Assembly (NCBI RefSeq): GCF_023715445.1
Contig: NZ_JAMBOD010000007.1
Coordinates: 62,001-126,000 of the forward strand
DNA: 64,000 nucleotides
Direction: 5' to 3'
DNA from: Fictibacillus nanhaiensis
GTDB taxonomy: Bacteria; Bacillota; Bacilli; Bacillales; Fictibacillaceae
The translations under genes were made by a program, and so were the position numbers. A model generated the notes under the pieces. It was not told where the DNA came from and searched no databases. It saw only the letters and a list, made by a program, of their open reading frames with translations. Positions 44,526 through 54,012 of this stretch are shown here, piece by piece (position 1 is the first letter of the stretch; every line of letters begins with the position of its first letter).

Positions 44526-44575
44526 TATATAGTGATTACAAATTCAAACATCTATTCATAGAGGAGGCAGATGGT

Positions 44576-46063
44576 ATGGGAATAAGAACTGGTGCACAAT
44601 ATATCGAAGGGCTGAGGTCGCGTTCGCCAGAAATTTGGTTAGAGGGCAGGAGAGTTACAGATGTTGTGAACGAACCTGTTTTTAAACAGCCGATTCAAGA
44701 GATTGCTAAACTGTACGATATGCAGCACGATCCGCAATATCAGGATTCCATTACACATATTTGTAAAGAGACGGGTGAGAGAGTAAACAACGCGTTCCTC
44801 CACCCGACGAGCTATGAAGAAATGATGGCAAGAAGCCAGCTGTTTGAAATTTATGCAAAATCTACATTTGGACTCATGGGCCGTACGCCTGACTTCTTAA
44901 ACGTTGTTGTAACAGGTATGGCACACAATGGATGGTTCTTAGATCAATATAATCCTGAATGGTCAGTAAATATCAAAAACTATTATAACTACATAAGAGA
45001 TAACGATCTGTTTCTGACACATGCGATCATCAATCCGCAAAATGACCGAAGCAAGAACTCCCATGGGCAAAAAGATATGTTCACCCATCTTGGAGCTGTA
45101 GAGGAAACTCCGGATGGGCTGGTCGTTCGCGGAGCAAAAATGCTGGCAACACTCGCTCCGATCACGGACGAAGTAATCATCTATTCGTTCCCAGGTTTCG
45201 CACCTGGAGACGAGCGTTATGCCCTTGCATTTGCGGTGCCGGTGGACACACCGGGACTTAAACTTATTTGCCGCGAACCGATGCAGGACGGGAAGCGTTC
45301 TCAGTTTGACCATCCATTGGCATCACGCTTTGAAGAGATGGACGCACTTCTAGTATTTAATGACGTACTGATTCCTTGGGATCGTGTATTCCTTTATAAC
45401 AATGTTGAGGCTGCTAATCTTTTATATCCAAAAACGGGAATTGCTCAGCAGCCTGCTCACCAGTCTGGTGTAAGAGGCTATGTGAAGCTGGCGTTTGCCA
45501 CAGAAGTTGCTTGTAAACTAGCAGACTCCATCGGTGTTGATGTATATCTTAACGTGCAAAATGACTTGGGTGAACTCGTGCAGAACGTCGAAGTAATCCG
45601 CTCATTATTGAGAGTAGCAGAGTATGAGTATGAAACGACTGCTTCTGGTGAAGTGATGCCGAACGCCGCTGCACTTGAAACGATAAGAGGTATGCTTCCT
45701 AAAATGTATCCAAGAGCGATTGAAGTGATCCAGATCATCGGTGCGGGCGGATTACTCATGTCACCTACCGGAAGTGATTTTAACGCGCCTGAAATCCGAA
45801 GTGAGATTGATAAATACTATCTTGGCCGTGAAGGCGTGGATTCACTTGAACGTGTGAAGCTGTTTAAGCTTGCATGGGATCTTTGCGGAGAGGCATTCGG
45901 GCAGCGTCTTGTTCAATACGAGCGCTATTACACGGGTGATCCAATCCGAAAAAGAGCGATCTTCTATAACAGCTATAAAAGAAAAGCTAAATTCCAAATG
46001 GTTGAAGAAGCCCTGTCTGTAACACATGATCTTGTAGCTGACCAGCCTAAGCTGGCTAAATAA
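44576..46063 (+). CDS. HpaB-family FADH2-dependent monooxygenase, probable anthranilate 3-hydroxylase
   Basis: 495 residues from the ATG with GGAGGC seven bases upstream. It is a 4-hydroxyphenylacetate 3-hydroxylase-family enzyme: [20 protein letters not shown] at the N-terminus, [15 protein letters not shown] and [18 protein letters not shown] in the middle. In Geobacillus a member of this family hydroxylates anthranilate to 3-hydroxyanthranilate. The next gene is a 3-hydroxyanthranilate dioxygenase, so that reaction is the best inference. No flavin reductase is encoded in the window. A plain phenol hydroxylase role is the alternative. Confidence 0.85.
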   Translation: MGIRTGAQYIEGLRSRSPEIWLEGRRVTDVVNEPVFKQPIQEIAKLYDMQHDPQYQDSITHICKETGERVNNAFLHPTSYEEMMARSQLFEIYAKSTFGLMGRTPDFLNVVVTGMAHNGWFLDQYNPEWSVNIKNYYNYIRDNDLFLTHAIINPQNDRSKNSHGQKDMFTHLGAVEETPDGLVVRGAKMLATLAPITDEVIIYSFPGFAPGDERYALAFAVPVDTPGLKLICREPMQDGKRSQFDHPLASRFEEMDALLVFNDVLIPWDRVFLYNNVEAANLLYPKTGIAQQPAHQSGVRGYVKLAFATEVACKLADSIGVDVYLNVQNDLGELVQNVEVIRSLLRVAEYEYETTASGEVMPNAAALETIRGMLPKMYPRAIEVIQIIGAGGLLMSPTGSDFNAPEIRSEIDKYYLGREGVDSLERVKLFKLAWDLCGEAFGQRLVQYERYYTGDPIRKRAIFYNSYKRKAKFQMVEEALSVTHDLVADQPKLAK

Positions 46064-46078
46064 AAGGAGGTAATAAGA

Positions 46079-46621
46079 ATGACTACAACCACAACTTTAA
46101 AATCTTTTAACCTATTAAAATGGATCGAAGAAAACAAGGATCTTCTTAAGCCGCCGGTTAACAACAAGGTGATTTGGCAGGACTCGGAATTCATCGCAAT
46201 GATCTTAGGCGGACCGAATAAAAGACGCGATTTCCATGTTGATCCTTCAGATGAGTTCTTCTATCAAATTAAAGGCAGCTGCTATGTAGAAATCATCAAC
46301 AAACAAGGAAAGCGTGAAGTAGTGGAAGTAAAAGAAGGCGACGTTTTCATGCTTCCTGCAATGGTTCCACATTCCCCGCATCGAGTTGCAGATTCTTATG
46401 GATTGGTTATTGAGAGAAAACGTGCTGAAGGTGAGCTAGAAGACTTTGTCTGGTTCTGTGACCGCTGTGATTCTGAGATGCACCGTGTGACGGTTCAGTT
46501 AAGTGATATTGAAAAGCAAGTAAAAGAAGCGATTCACAGCTTCAACTCAAACGAGCGTGTTCGATTGTGCAAGGACTGCGGCTATCAGATGCCAGAGAAC
46601 GTGGAGGAATGGAAGTGCTAA
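46079..46621 (+). CDS. nbaC: 3-Hydroxyanthranilate 3,4-dioxygenase
   Basis: 180 residues, cupin fold. Iron ligands are H53 and E59 (DFHVDPSDEFFYQ) and H98 (MVPHSPHR). The bacterial C-terminal rubredoxin-like metal site is present (C127-x2-C130 and C164-x2-C167). The enzyme opens the ring of 3-hydroxyanthranilate to 2-amino-3-carboxymuconate 6-semialdehyde. AAGGAGG precedes the ATG; the 3' end overlaps the next gene. Confidence 0.92.
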   Translation: MTTTTTLKSFNLLKWIEENKDLLKPPVNNKVIWQDSEFIAMILGGPNKRRDFHVDPSDEFFYQIKGSCYVEIINKQGKREVVEVKEGDVFMLPAMVPHSPHRVADSYGLVIERKRAEGELEDFVWFCDRCDSEMHRVTVQLSDIEKQVKEAIHSFNSNERVRLCKDCGYQMPENVEEWKC

Positions 46622-47661
46622 GAATCGATTTTCACACACATATCATTCCAGAGTCGTTTCCTGACTTTGCTGAAAAGTATGGTGGGGAGAGGTGGCCGGT
46701 TCTAAAAAGAACGTGTGCATGTGGTGCAGCTATTATGGTCGGGGGCAAAAACTTTAGAGATGTTACGGATCAGGTATGGGATCCGAAAAAGCGGATCGAT
46801 GACATGGATCGTGAAGGGGTAGACATTCAGGTTCTATCCCCGATCCCTGTAACGTTCTCGTACTGGGCGCCACCAGAACATGCAGAAGCGATGGCAAGAA
46901 TTCAAAATGATTTTATTGCAGAGACCGTAAATGAATATCCAGACCGATTCGCTGGACTTGGAACGGTTCCGATGCAAGATGCTGAAACGGCGATTCGTGA
47001 AATGGACCGCTGTATGAATGAACTCGGTCTTCATGGTATTGAGATTGGGACGAACGTGAACGGTCAAAATCTTGATCACCCTTCATTTATCGAGTTCTTT
47101 AAAAAAGCTGAGGAATGGGAAGTTCCGCTTTTTATCCATCCATGGGAAACTCTAGGTAAAGACCGCATGCCGAACCATAATTTTATGTACACGATCGGTA
47201 TGCCGAGTGAAACAGCATTAGCTGCCGCATCATTGATCTGGAGTGGCATGATGGAGAAGTTTCCGAACCTTAAGATCTGTTTTGCCCATGGCGGAGGATC
47301 CTTCCCTTACTTGATTCCGCGCCTGGATCAAGGCTGGCAAGTGTGGCCGCATCTTCGTCTGACTACACACCCGCCAAGTCATTATGCAAAGCAGTTTTAT
47401 TTTGACTCGCTGAATTACGATCCGATGAATATCCGCTATATGATTGAGCGCTTTGGTTCGGACAAAATTTTTATGGGATCTGATTATCCGTTTCTTTTGC
47501 GTGAAGTCAACCCAGGGAAAGTACTAGATGAAACGCTGGAACTGACAGATGAACAACGGAAGGCCATGCTTGGAGGAAACGCAGCAGCCTTTTTAAATTT
47601 GGAAAAACGAAAGAGGGGTGCAGCCGTTGCAAGTCATTCAAACACCGGAGGACAAGCTTGA
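46615..47661 (+). CDS. nbaD: 2-Amino-3-carboxymuconate-6-semialdehyde decarboxylase
   Basis: 348 residues from a GTG overlapping the previous stop, with GGAGGA seven bases before it. This amidohydrolase has the zinc motifs IDFHTHIIP (H7, H9), LFIHPWETLG, CFAHGGGSFPYLIPR and the aspartate of FMGSDYPF, the ACMSD pattern. It decarboxylates the ring-cleavage product to 2-aminomuconate semialdehyde. Its 3' end overlaps the RidA gene by about 35 bases. Confidence 0.9.
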   Translation: MLRIDFHTHIIPESFPDFAEKYGGERWPVLKRTCACGAAIMVGGKNFRDVTDQVWDPKKRIDDMDREGVDIQVLSPIPVTFSYWAPPEHAEAMARIQNDFIAETVNEYPDRFAGLGTVPMQDAETAIREMDRCMNELGLHGIEIGTNVNGQNLDHPSFIEFFKKAEEWEVPLFIHPWETLGKDRMPNHNFMYTIGMPSETALAAASLIWSGMMEKFPNLKICFAHGGGSFPYLIPRLDQGWQVWPHLRLTTHPPSHYAKQFYFDSLNYDPMNIRYMIERFGSDKIFMGSDYPFLLREVNPGKVLDETLELTDEQRKAMLGGNAAAFLNLEKRKRGAAVASHSNTGGQA

Positions 47662-48097
47662 GAGTCTGGGGCTTGTTTTGCCTGAGGTACGCCCTGCTGT
47701 TGGAAACTATGTCAGTTGTGTAAGAGTCGGTAATCTTCTTTTCACAGCTGGACAGGGTGTTGATCAATACCACGGAAAACTTGGGGGCAATCTAACGCTT
47801 GAAGACGGATATGCGGCTTCAAGGCAGTCCATGCTGAATCTGCTGGCTGTTGTTCAGCATGAACTCGGCAGTTTAAACAAAGTGAAGCGTATTGTTAAAA
47901 TACTTGGATTTGTTAACTGTACAGAAGACTTTACGGATCAGCCAAAAGTGATCAATGGTGCGTCTGATCTGCTCGTTACTATTTTTGGCGAAAAGGGAAG
48001 GCATGCCAGATCTGCAGTTGGAATGGCACAGCTTCCGGGCGGAACAGCAATAGAGATTGAAATGATTGTTGAGATCGAAGAAGAGAAGGGGGACTAG
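47627..48097 (+). CDS. nbaF: RidA-family 2-aminomuconate deaminase
   Basis: 156 residues from a TTG with GAGGGGTG six bases upstream; an in-frame GTG at 47618 is possible but poorly spaced. RidA/YjgF features include NLLFTAGQGVD and the C-terminal arginine region GRHARSAVGMAQLPGGTAIEI. In 3-hydroxyanthranilate pathways a RidA homologue deaminates 2-aminomuconate to 4-oxalocrotonate; the position between decarboxylase and dehydrogenase genes supports this. Confidence 0.85.
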   Translation: MQVIQTPEDKLESLGLVLPEVRPAVGNYVSCVRVGNLLFTAGQGVDQYHGKLGGNLTLEDGYAASRQSMLNLLAVVQHELGSLNKVKRIVKILGFVNCTEDFTDQPKVINGASDLLVTIFGEKGRHARSAVGMAQLPGGTAIEIEMIVEIEEEKGD

Positions 48098-48100
48098 GAA

Positions 48101-49570
48101 GTGAAGTCAGAAACCCTTGCACAGACAGTAAAAGTTAAAAATGCAAAACTGTTCATCGATGGTGAATACGTCGATGCACTTTCTGGTGAAACTTTTGAAT
48201 CAATCAATCCTGCAACAAATAAAAAACTGGCGCTTGTTGCAAACGGAAGCGAACAAGATGCAAAACGTGCCATTCAATCTGCAAAAAATGCCTATGACAG
48301 CGGAGTCTGGAGCAAGATGCCCGTTGAAGAACGGTCAGATATTTTATGTAAGATGGCCGATCTTATCATGCAAAATGTGGATGAACTGGCGATGGTCGAG
48401 ACGCTTGACGTAGGGAAGCCCATTAAAGAGAGCCGAGGATTTGATATCCCAAGAGCTGCATCCAATTTCCGTTTTTTTGCCGAGATGTCAAAGTATATGG
48501 TAAGCGAGCATTATGACAAACACAACATCATGTCATATGCCAAATATAGTCCGGCAGGGGTAACGAGCCTAATTATCCCTTGGAATCTTCCATTCATGCA
48601 AATGACGTGGAAGGCATCTGCTGCCCTTGCGGCTGGAAATACAGTCGTCGTAAAACCAGCGTCATACACGCCTCTTTCAGCTGTTAGGTTTGGTGATATT
48701 GCAAATGAAGCAGGACTTCCTCCAGGTGTGTTGAACATCATTACAGGACCGGGAAGCACGTTGGGGGCAGCGATGACGACAGACCCGAACGTCCGCCGCA
48801 TTTCATTTGTAGGTGAATCAAACACTGGAAAAACAATCATGAAGAACGCTGCTGAAAACCTCATTCCCGTGTCACTGGAGTTAGGCGGCAAGTCTGCAAA
48901 TATCGTTTTTGAAGATGCTGACCTAGATGAAGCCGTTAAGGGATCCATCGATGCCATCTATCGAAATCAAGGTGAGATATGTCTCGCAGGATCAAGGCTG
49001 CTTTTACAAGAAAGTATCTATGATGAGTTTTTAGAGAAGTTTGTTGCGGCCGTTAAAAAAATAAAAGTTGGCGACCCAACTCAGGAAGAGACCGATATGG
49101 GAGCACTTGTCTCTAAGAGTCATCTTGAGACAGTAGAAACGTATGTGGATATCGGATTAAAAGAAGGAGCAAAACTAGCTTGCGGCGGTAAGCGTGCAGA
49201 CGGACTAGAAGCAGGGAACTTCTATGAACCTACTGTTCTTTATGATGTGAACAACAAATGGCGTGTGGCGCAAGAGGAGATCTTCGGACCAGTACTTGTC
49301 GTCATTCCATTTAAAACGGAAGAAGATGCTATTCGTATTGCAAACGATTCACAGTACGGATTGGCAGGAGTTGTTTGGACAAACGATATCCGCAGAGCAC
49401 AGCGTGTTTCTGCAGCTGTAGATTCTGGCTTGCTTTGGGTGAACTGCTGGTATATACGTGACCTTCGTACACCATTTGGCGGTTCAAAAGCGAGCGGAAT
49501 CGGGCGTGAAGGCGGAAGGCACAGCTTTGAATTTTATTCAGAAGCGAAAACGATAACGATGAAATTATAG
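48101..49570 (+). CDS. nbaE: 2-Aminomuconate-6-semialdehyde dehydrogenase
   Basis: 489 residues, aldehyde dehydrogenase family. Catalytic residues are E260 (SLELGGKS) and C294 (GEICLAGSR); the NAD site is around SFVGESNTGK. The GTG start has GGGGG and TAGGAAG upstream and is three bases from the RidA stop. It oxidises 2-aminomuconate semialdehyde to 2-aminomuconate. A repeat element follows it within the operon. Confidence 0.9.
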   Translation: MKSETLAQTVKVKNAKLFIDGEYVDALSGETFESINPATNKKLALVANGSEQDAKRAIQSAKNAYDSGVWSKMPVEERSDILCKMADLIMQNVDELAMVETLDVGKPIKESRGFDIPRAASNFRFFAEMSKYMVSEHYDKHNIMSYAKYSPAGVTSLIIPWNLPFMQMTWKASAALAAGNTVVVKPASYTPLSAVRFGDIANEAGLPPGVLNIITGPGSTLGAAMTTDPNVRRISFVGESNTGKTIMKNAAENLIPVSLELGGKSANIVFEDADLDEAVKGSIDAIYRNQGEICLAGSRLLLQESIYDEFLEKFVAAVKKIKVGDPTQEETDMGALVSKSHLETVETYVDIGLKEGAKLACGGKRADGLEAGNFYEPTVLYDVNNKWRVAQEEIFGPVLVVIPFKTEEDAIRIANDSQYGLAGVVWTNDIRRAQRVSAAVDSGLLWVNCWYIRDLRTPFGGSKASGIGREGGRHSFEFYSEAKTITMKL

Positions 49571-49619
49571 AGGGGTAAGATTGTTGCTTTCAAAGAGTTT
49601 TGTAAAAACTTCGATGAAA

Positions 49620-49748
49620 GTTGATTGGAGTGTAAGGTGCGAGACTCCTGCGGGATCAGAGGGACAGGTGAGACCCCGTCAGCGCGAAGCGATAGGGAGG
49701 CTCACCGCACTCCCCGCGGAAAGCGAGCAACCTGGAGCGGAGATCAAC
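49620..49748. repeat. Bacillaceae intergenic repeat, copy 3, inside the catabolic operon
   Basis: About 129 bases from GTTGATTGGAGTGTAAGGTG to GGAGCGGAGATCAAC, closely similar to the copy at 44299. It lies between the aldehyde dehydrogenase gene and the hydratase/decarboxylase gene, so it is probably transcribed. No gene is supported in 49571-49866. Confidence 0.88.
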
Positions 49749-49866
49749 ACCCTTACACTTGGGTTTAGAAAGCATCAAAGTTTATTAAAACACAGCCTTT
49801 TAGTAAAACGTGATTGGATTCCAGTCGCGTTTTGCTCTTTGAAGAGAGAAGGGAGGATTTAAAACG

Positions 49867-50652
49867 ATGCAACAGCAAATTATTTCAAAGTTAACAGCAG
49901 AACTAATGGAAGCAGAAGAAAAACTGGTCCCTGTTGAACCGTTATCCGTACGGTATCCTGAACTGTCTGTAAAAGACTCCTATGACATCCAGCTGGAATG
50001 GGTCCAGAAGAAGCTGGAAGAAGGACGAGTGGTAATTGGCAAAAAGGTAGGACTGACAAGCAAGGCAATGCAGAACATGCTTGGTGTTAATGAACCGGAT
50101 TACGGTCATCTTCTCGATCATATGAAGGTAGCGACTGGCAGCGTACTTTCCAGAAAAGATTTTATTAAACCAAAGGTGGAAGCGGAGATCGGGTTTATTT
50201 TAAAAGAAGATTTGCGCGGTCCGAATGTTACGTATGTAGATGTCCTGATGGCTACAGAAGCCCTAGTTCCAACGTTAGAAATCATAGACAGCAGAATAGA
50301 AGATTGGAAGATAAGGCTTGTTGACACGGTAGCTGATAATGGATCATCAGCTCGTGCTGTTGTTGGAGAACCTTTTTACGAGATTGATCAAGTCGATCTT
50401 CGTACATTGAGCATGACACTTGTCAAAAATGGTGAAGTGACAGCAACTGGAGCCGGAGCTGCAGCTCTTGGTCACCCTGCATATGCTATTGCTTGGCTCG
50501 CTAACAAACTAGCAGACTATAATATTTCTTTAAAAGCAGGAGAGCTGATCCTGCCAGGTGCACTGTCAGCTGCAATAGACATAGATTCAGGTGATGAAGT
50601 AACTGCCGCTTTTGGAAAGCTAGGTTCTGTAACCATCTCGTTTCGTGATTAA
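49867..50652 (+). CDS. 2-Oxopent-4-enoate hydratase / 4-oxalocrotonate decarboxylase family (first)
   Basis: 261 residues. VIGKKVGLTSKAMQNMLGVN, PKVEAEIGFIL and the LEIIDSRIEDWKIRLVDTVADN block define the MhpD/HpcG/DmpH family. Mg2+-dependent members hydrate 2-oxopent-4-enoate or decarboxylate 4-oxalocrotonate, and the two activities cannot be told apart by eye. A paralogue lies at 52610, so the pair probably covers both steps. GAAGGGAGG lies upstream of the ATG. Confidence 0.85.
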   Translation: MQQQIISKLTAELMEAEEKLVPVEPLSVRYPELSVKDSYDIQLEWVQKKLEEGRVVIGKKVGLTSKAMQNMLGVNEPDYGHLLDHMKVATGSVLSRKDFIKPKVEAEIGFILKEDLRGPNVTYVDVLMATEALVPTLEIIDSRIEDWKIRLVDTVADNGSSARAVVGEPFYEIDQVDLRTLSMTLVKNGEVTATGAGAAALGHPAYAIAWLANKLADYNISLKAGELILPGALSAAIDIDSGDEVTAAFGKLGSVTISFRD

Positions 50653-50679
50653 AATTTGCGCAGAAAGGACCTTAAAAAA

Positions 50680-51591
50680 GTGAAAAAGATTAAAGCAGCT
50701 ATAATCGGGTCAGGTAACATTGGTACGGACCTTATGTATAAGCTTCAAAAAAGTGATTGTCTGGAACTGACAGCCATGATTGGGATTGATCCGGATTCTG
50801 ATGGTCTAAGACGGGCGAACTCAGCTGGCTATCGAGTATTCACGAACGGTATTGATGATTTTATAGAAAGGCCGGATCTTGCTGACATCGTGTTTGATGC
50901 GACATCAGCTAAAGCTCATTTACGGCATGCTGAGATTTTAAAAGATATGGGAAAAACGGTGATTGATCTTACGCCGGCTGCAGTCGGCCCGTTTGTCTGT
51001 CCGCCCGTTAATCTAGGCGAGCATTTAGAATCACTAAATATCAACATGATCACATGCGGTGGTCAGGCTACGATTCCAGTCGTGCATGCAATAAACGAAG
51101 ACGCAGATGTTACATATGGCGAAATCGTTGCAACCATATCTTCTTTAAGCGCAGGCCCTGGAACACGTGCGAACATTGATGAATTTACGATTACCACAAG
51201 GCGTGGCATAGAAGAAGTAGGGGGAGCTGATAAAGGAAAAGCAATTATTATCTTAAATCCTGCTGATCCTCCTATTCTGATGAGAGCGACTATCTATTGT
51301 GAAGTGAAGCATTTGGATAAAGCGAAAATCATAAAATCAATATATGAAATGGAGAAAAAGGTAAAGAATTATGTGCCGGGCTACCGGTTGAAACAAGAAC
51401 CACTGTTTGACGGCAGCCGTGTTACTGTTTTTGTAGAAGTCGAAGGGGCAGGCGATTACTTTCCGAAATACGCAGGCAATCTGGATATCATGACAGCTGC
51501 AGCTAAAGAAGCGGGAGAAATGGTAGCTAAGCACCTTCTTGGTCAGGAAGAATATTTAAACAAGGCGGTGACAACATATGAAACAAAATAG
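50680..51591 (+). CDS. nbaJ: Acetaldehyde dehydrogenase (acylating)
   Basis: 303 residues from a GTG with AAAGGA upstream. The NAD motif [17 protein letters not shown], the catalytic Cys in [17 protein letters not shown] and the [12 protein letters not shown] segment are typical of MhpF/DmpF/BphJ. It turns acetaldehyde, CoA and NAD+ into acetyl-CoA and normally forms a channelling complex with the aldolase encoded next, whose gene overlaps it by 14 bases. Confidence 0.92.
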   Translation: MKKIKAAIIGSGNIGTDLMYKLQKSDCLELTAMIGIDPDSDGLRRANSAGYRVFTNGIDDFIERPDLADIVFDATSAKAHLRHAEILKDMGKTVIDLTPAAVGPFVCPPVNLGEHLESLNINMITCGGQATIPVVHAINEDADVTYGEIVATISSLSAGPGTRANIDEFTITTRRGIEEVGGADKGKAIIILNPADPPILMRATIYCEVKHLDKAKIIKSIYEMEKKVKNYVPGYRLKQEPLFDGSRVTVFVEVEGAGDYFPKYAGNLDIMTAAAKEAGEMVAKHLLGQEEYLNKAVTTYETK

Positions 51592-52606
51592 TTCTTTGCC
51601 GCTGAAATTTACTGAAGTATGTCTTCGCGATGGCAGCCATGTGATGGCTCACCAGTTTACAGAAAAACAAGTGTATGATGCAGTAAAAGCTCTTGATGAA
51701 GCTGGGATGCATTATATAGAGGTGAGCCATGGTGATGGGTTAGGCGGTTCGACCCTTCAATACGGAAGATCACTGGTAGATGAGATGAAACTGATTGAAA
51801 CGGCAGTTGGTGCATGTAGGCAGTCTAAAGTCGCTGTTCTTTTATTACCTGGCATTGGTACTGTTTCTGAATTGAAGAAGGCACATGAATTAGGAGCGGG
51901 TTTAGTCCGTGTGGCAACACATGTCACAGAAGCAGATGTGTCCGCTCAGCATATTCATATGGCACGTGAACTTGGCATGGAGGTAATGGGCTTTTTGATG
52001 ATGGCTCATTCTGCTCCGGTAGAAAAATTAGTAGAGCAGGCAAAACTCATGCAGTCTTACGGAGCACAAGGTGTGTATGTAACAGACTCTGCCGGGGCTT
52101 TGCTTCCTCATGAGGTGAAGGAGCGGATCTCGGCTTTAAGAAAATCCCTTGATATAGAAGTTGGATTCCATGCCCATAATAATTTATCTGTCGCTGTTGC
52201 CAACACATTAGTTGCGATCGAAGAAGGAGCGACCAGAGTGGACGGAAGTGTCCGGTGTCTTGGAGCAGGTGCAGGGAATACACAAACAGAAGTGCTTCTC
52301 GCAGTACTTGATCGAATGGGAATAGAGACTGGAATCGATCTATATAAAATGATGGACTTGGCTGAAGACGTAATCGGACCGATGCTTCCTGGATCTCAGG
52401 AAATCCGGAAAGGAAGCCTCGCGATGGGATATACAGGTGTTTATTCCAGCTTCCTGCTTCATGCAGAGCGGGCGGGCAAACGATTTGGTCTGGATCCAAG
52501 AGATATTTTGATCGAGCTTGGAAAAAGAAAAGCGGTAGGCGGACAGGAAGATCTCATTATTGAGGTCGCTGCTGAATTAGCACAGAAAGCGAAACTGGAG
52601 GTGTAA
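51578..52606 (+). CDS. nbaI: 4-Hydroxy-2-oxovalerate aldolase
   Basis: 342 residues. The HMGL-like TIM barrel shows [17 protein letters not shown] (catalytic Arg-Asp), [15 protein letters not shown] (metal-binding HxH) and [18 protein letters not shown]. It splits 4-hydroxy-2-oxovalerate into pyruvate and acetaldehyde, passing the latter to the acylating dehydrogenase. The order dehydrogenase-aldolase is standard for meta-cleavage operons. Confidence 0.93.
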   Translation: MKQNSSLPLKFTEVCLRDGSHVMAHQFTEKQVYDAVKALDEAGMHYIEVSHGDGLGGSTLQYGRSLVDEMKLIETAVGACRQSKVAVLLLPGIGTVSELKKAHELGAGLVRVATHVTEADVSAQHIHMARELGMEVMGFLMMAHSAPVEKLVEQAKLMQSYGAQGVYVTDSAGALLPHEVKERISALRKSLDIEVGFHAHNNLSVAVANTLVAIEEGATRVDGSVRCLGAGAGNTQTEVLLAVLDRMGIETGIDLYKMMDLAEDVIGPMLPGSQEIRKGSLAMGYTGVYSSFLLHAERAGKRFGLDPRDILIELGKRKAVGGQEDLIIEVAAELAQKAKLEV

Positions 52607-52609
52607 AGC

Positions 52610-53410
52610 ATGACTGTAACGAAAAGGTCTGATATGGAAATTGTAGATTATCTTTTACGTGCCGAAAGTGATGTAAAAGAAGTAGTGAAGATCACTGATC
52701 AATATCCTGATCTGTCTATTGATGAAGCATATGATCTGCAAAAAAAGCTGATCGAAAGACGGATGGATAAAACGAAAACGAAGCGATTAGGAATCAAGCT
52801 TGGATTAACGAGCAAAGCAAAACAGGAAATGATGGGTGTACATGAAGCGATATACGGCTATCTTTTAAGTGATATGCTTGCGCTTGAGTGGGAACCGCTT
52901 CAGCAGCACAGGCTGATCCATCCAAAAGCAGAACCTGAAATTGCTTTTATTATGGGAGAAGACTTGATGGGGGAAGAGGTTACGGCAGAAGATGTGATGA
53001 AAGCTGCGAAGTATGTTGTGGCAGCGATCGAAGTGATCGACAGCCGCTATAAAGATTTCCGATTTACATTACCAGACGTTGTAGCGGATAACTGCTCATC
53101 GGCGAAACTTATTTTAGGAAGCAAAATGGTGAAGCCGGAAGAACTTGATCTGGCCAACATTGGAATGGTCATGAGCAAAAATGGTGAGATGGCCGCGACA
53201 GGTGCGGGATCCGCCGTTCTTGGACATCCGGCAGAAGCAGTCGCATGGGCTGTTCAGAAGTTAGCTCAGCGTGGCGAAGGATTAAAAAATGGGGATATCG
53301 TACTGAGCGGAGCATTATCAGAAGCCATTGCTTTTGACATGGATGACACGATTGTTGCTCAATTCGACGGATTAGGTTCTGTTACCCTTTCATCCCGGTA
53401 TGTAAAGTAG
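52610..53410 (+). CDS. 4-Oxalocrotonate decarboxylase / 2-oxopent-4-enoate hydratase family (second)
   Basis: 266 residues, paralogous to the protein at 49867: LGIKLGLTSKAKQEMMGVHE, PKAEPEIAFIMGEDL and AIEVIDSRYKDFRFTLPDVV align with it. Together they should decarboxylate 4-oxalocrotonate and hydrate the resulting 2-oxopent-4-enoate. Which does which is unresolved. GGAGGTG precedes the ATG, three bases after the aldolase stop. Confidence 0.85.
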   Translation: MTVTKRSDMEIVDYLLRAESDVKEVVKITDQYPDLSIDEAYDLQKKLIERRMDKTKTKRLGIKLGLTSKAKQEMMGVHEAIYGYLLSDMLALEWEPLQQHRLIHPKAEPEIAFIMGEDLMGEEVTAEDVMKAAKYVVAAIEVIDSRYKDFRFTLPDVVADNCSSAKLILGSKMVKPEELDLANIGMVMSKNGEMAATGAGSAVLGHPAEAVAWAVQKLAQRGEGLKNGDIVLSGALSEAIAFDMDDTIVAQFDGLGSVTLSSRYVK

Positions 53411-53421
53411 GCGAAGCTTAG

Positions 53422-53604
53422 ATGCCAATCATTTATGTACATGTTATTGAAGGCAGAACGGATGAGCAGTTGAACAGGCTGATGGAACGTTTAACCGATG
53501 CTGCAGCCGAAAGTTTAAATGTAAAAAAAGAGCAAGTCCGCGTGCTGATTCAAGAAGTTCCGAACAAACACTGGGGAGTAGGCGGAAAACCGAAGCAAAG
53601 TTGA
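53422..53604 (+). CDS. 4-Oxalocrotonate tautomerase family protein
   Basis: 60 residues, the usual length of the 4-OT family. Met-Pro at the start yields the catalytic N-terminal proline; R12, and the C-terminal HWGVGGKPK, are conserved. It would isomerise the enol and keto forms of 4-oxalocrotonate for the decarboxylase. The ribosome binding site is weak, so coupling to the upstream gene is likely. Confidence 0.88.
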   Translation: MPIIYVHVIEGRTDEQLNRLMERLTDAAAESLNVKKEQVRVLIQEVPNKHWGVGGKPKQS

Positions 53605-53613
53605 GCCCCTTTG

Positions 53614-53724
53614 ATGACAGAAGCTGCTGAAAAAGCTGAGTTTGAAGAAGCTGATATGATTGTAGAGGAAAACGGAGAACATATCTGGCTAAGAAAAAGA
53701 GCTCAGCCTCTCTCAATTGAATAA
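53614..53724 (+). CDS. Small unidentified ORF after the tautomerase
   Basis: About 36 codons, acidic with repeated EA/EE (MTEAAEKAEFEEADMIVEEN) and ending KRAQPLSIE. No clear ribosome binding site. It could be a remnant of a larger enzyme gene or a real small protein. It ends just before the operon terminator. Confidence 0.3.
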   Translation: MTEAAEKAEFEEADMIVEENGEHIWLRKRAQPLSIE

Positions 53725-53765
53725 AAATGTCCCTTCTGATTATTTTCAGTAGGGATATTTTTCAT
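53723..53765 (+). terminator. Terminator of the 3-hydroxyanthranilate operon
   Basis: AAAAATGTCCCT-TCTGA pairs with TCAG-TAGGGATATTTTT, with a T-run. Confidence 0.75.
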
Positions 53766-53934
53766 TTTCAGGGGAAAAATGAGGTGATCTTACAAAAAAC
53801 TAAGCTAGTCAGGGTTGAACCCATCGTAAAACGCTCAAATCAGGTGCAGTTTCGGGTACCAAAACTGTTTCCGGATAATACCTAATGGGGTATTCAGCCT
53901 TCACCAAGAGTCCGATTCCAGAAAAAAGCGGACT

Positions 53935-54012
53935 TAATCCAGAAATTCGTGCAGTTTATCCACGAGTTTTAGCCCTCAATCAAAAAGTTTTAGCTGTTTA
54001 TCCACGAGTCTA
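53935..54012. repeat. Array of four units, 21-nt period
   Basis: The anchor ATCC/ATCA recurs at 53937, 53958, 53979 and 54000, exactly 21 nt apart. Units 2 and 4 share TTTATCCACGAGT. An 82-codon open frame crosses the array but has repetitive, proline-rich composition and is not convincing. The gap 53725-54219 contains no other gene. Confidence 0.7.

Noticed and set aside
53937-54006. DnaA boxes from TTTATCCACGAGT
   Set aside because: The core lacks the final CA of TTATCCACA, and neighbouring units of the same array do not resemble DnaA boxes.
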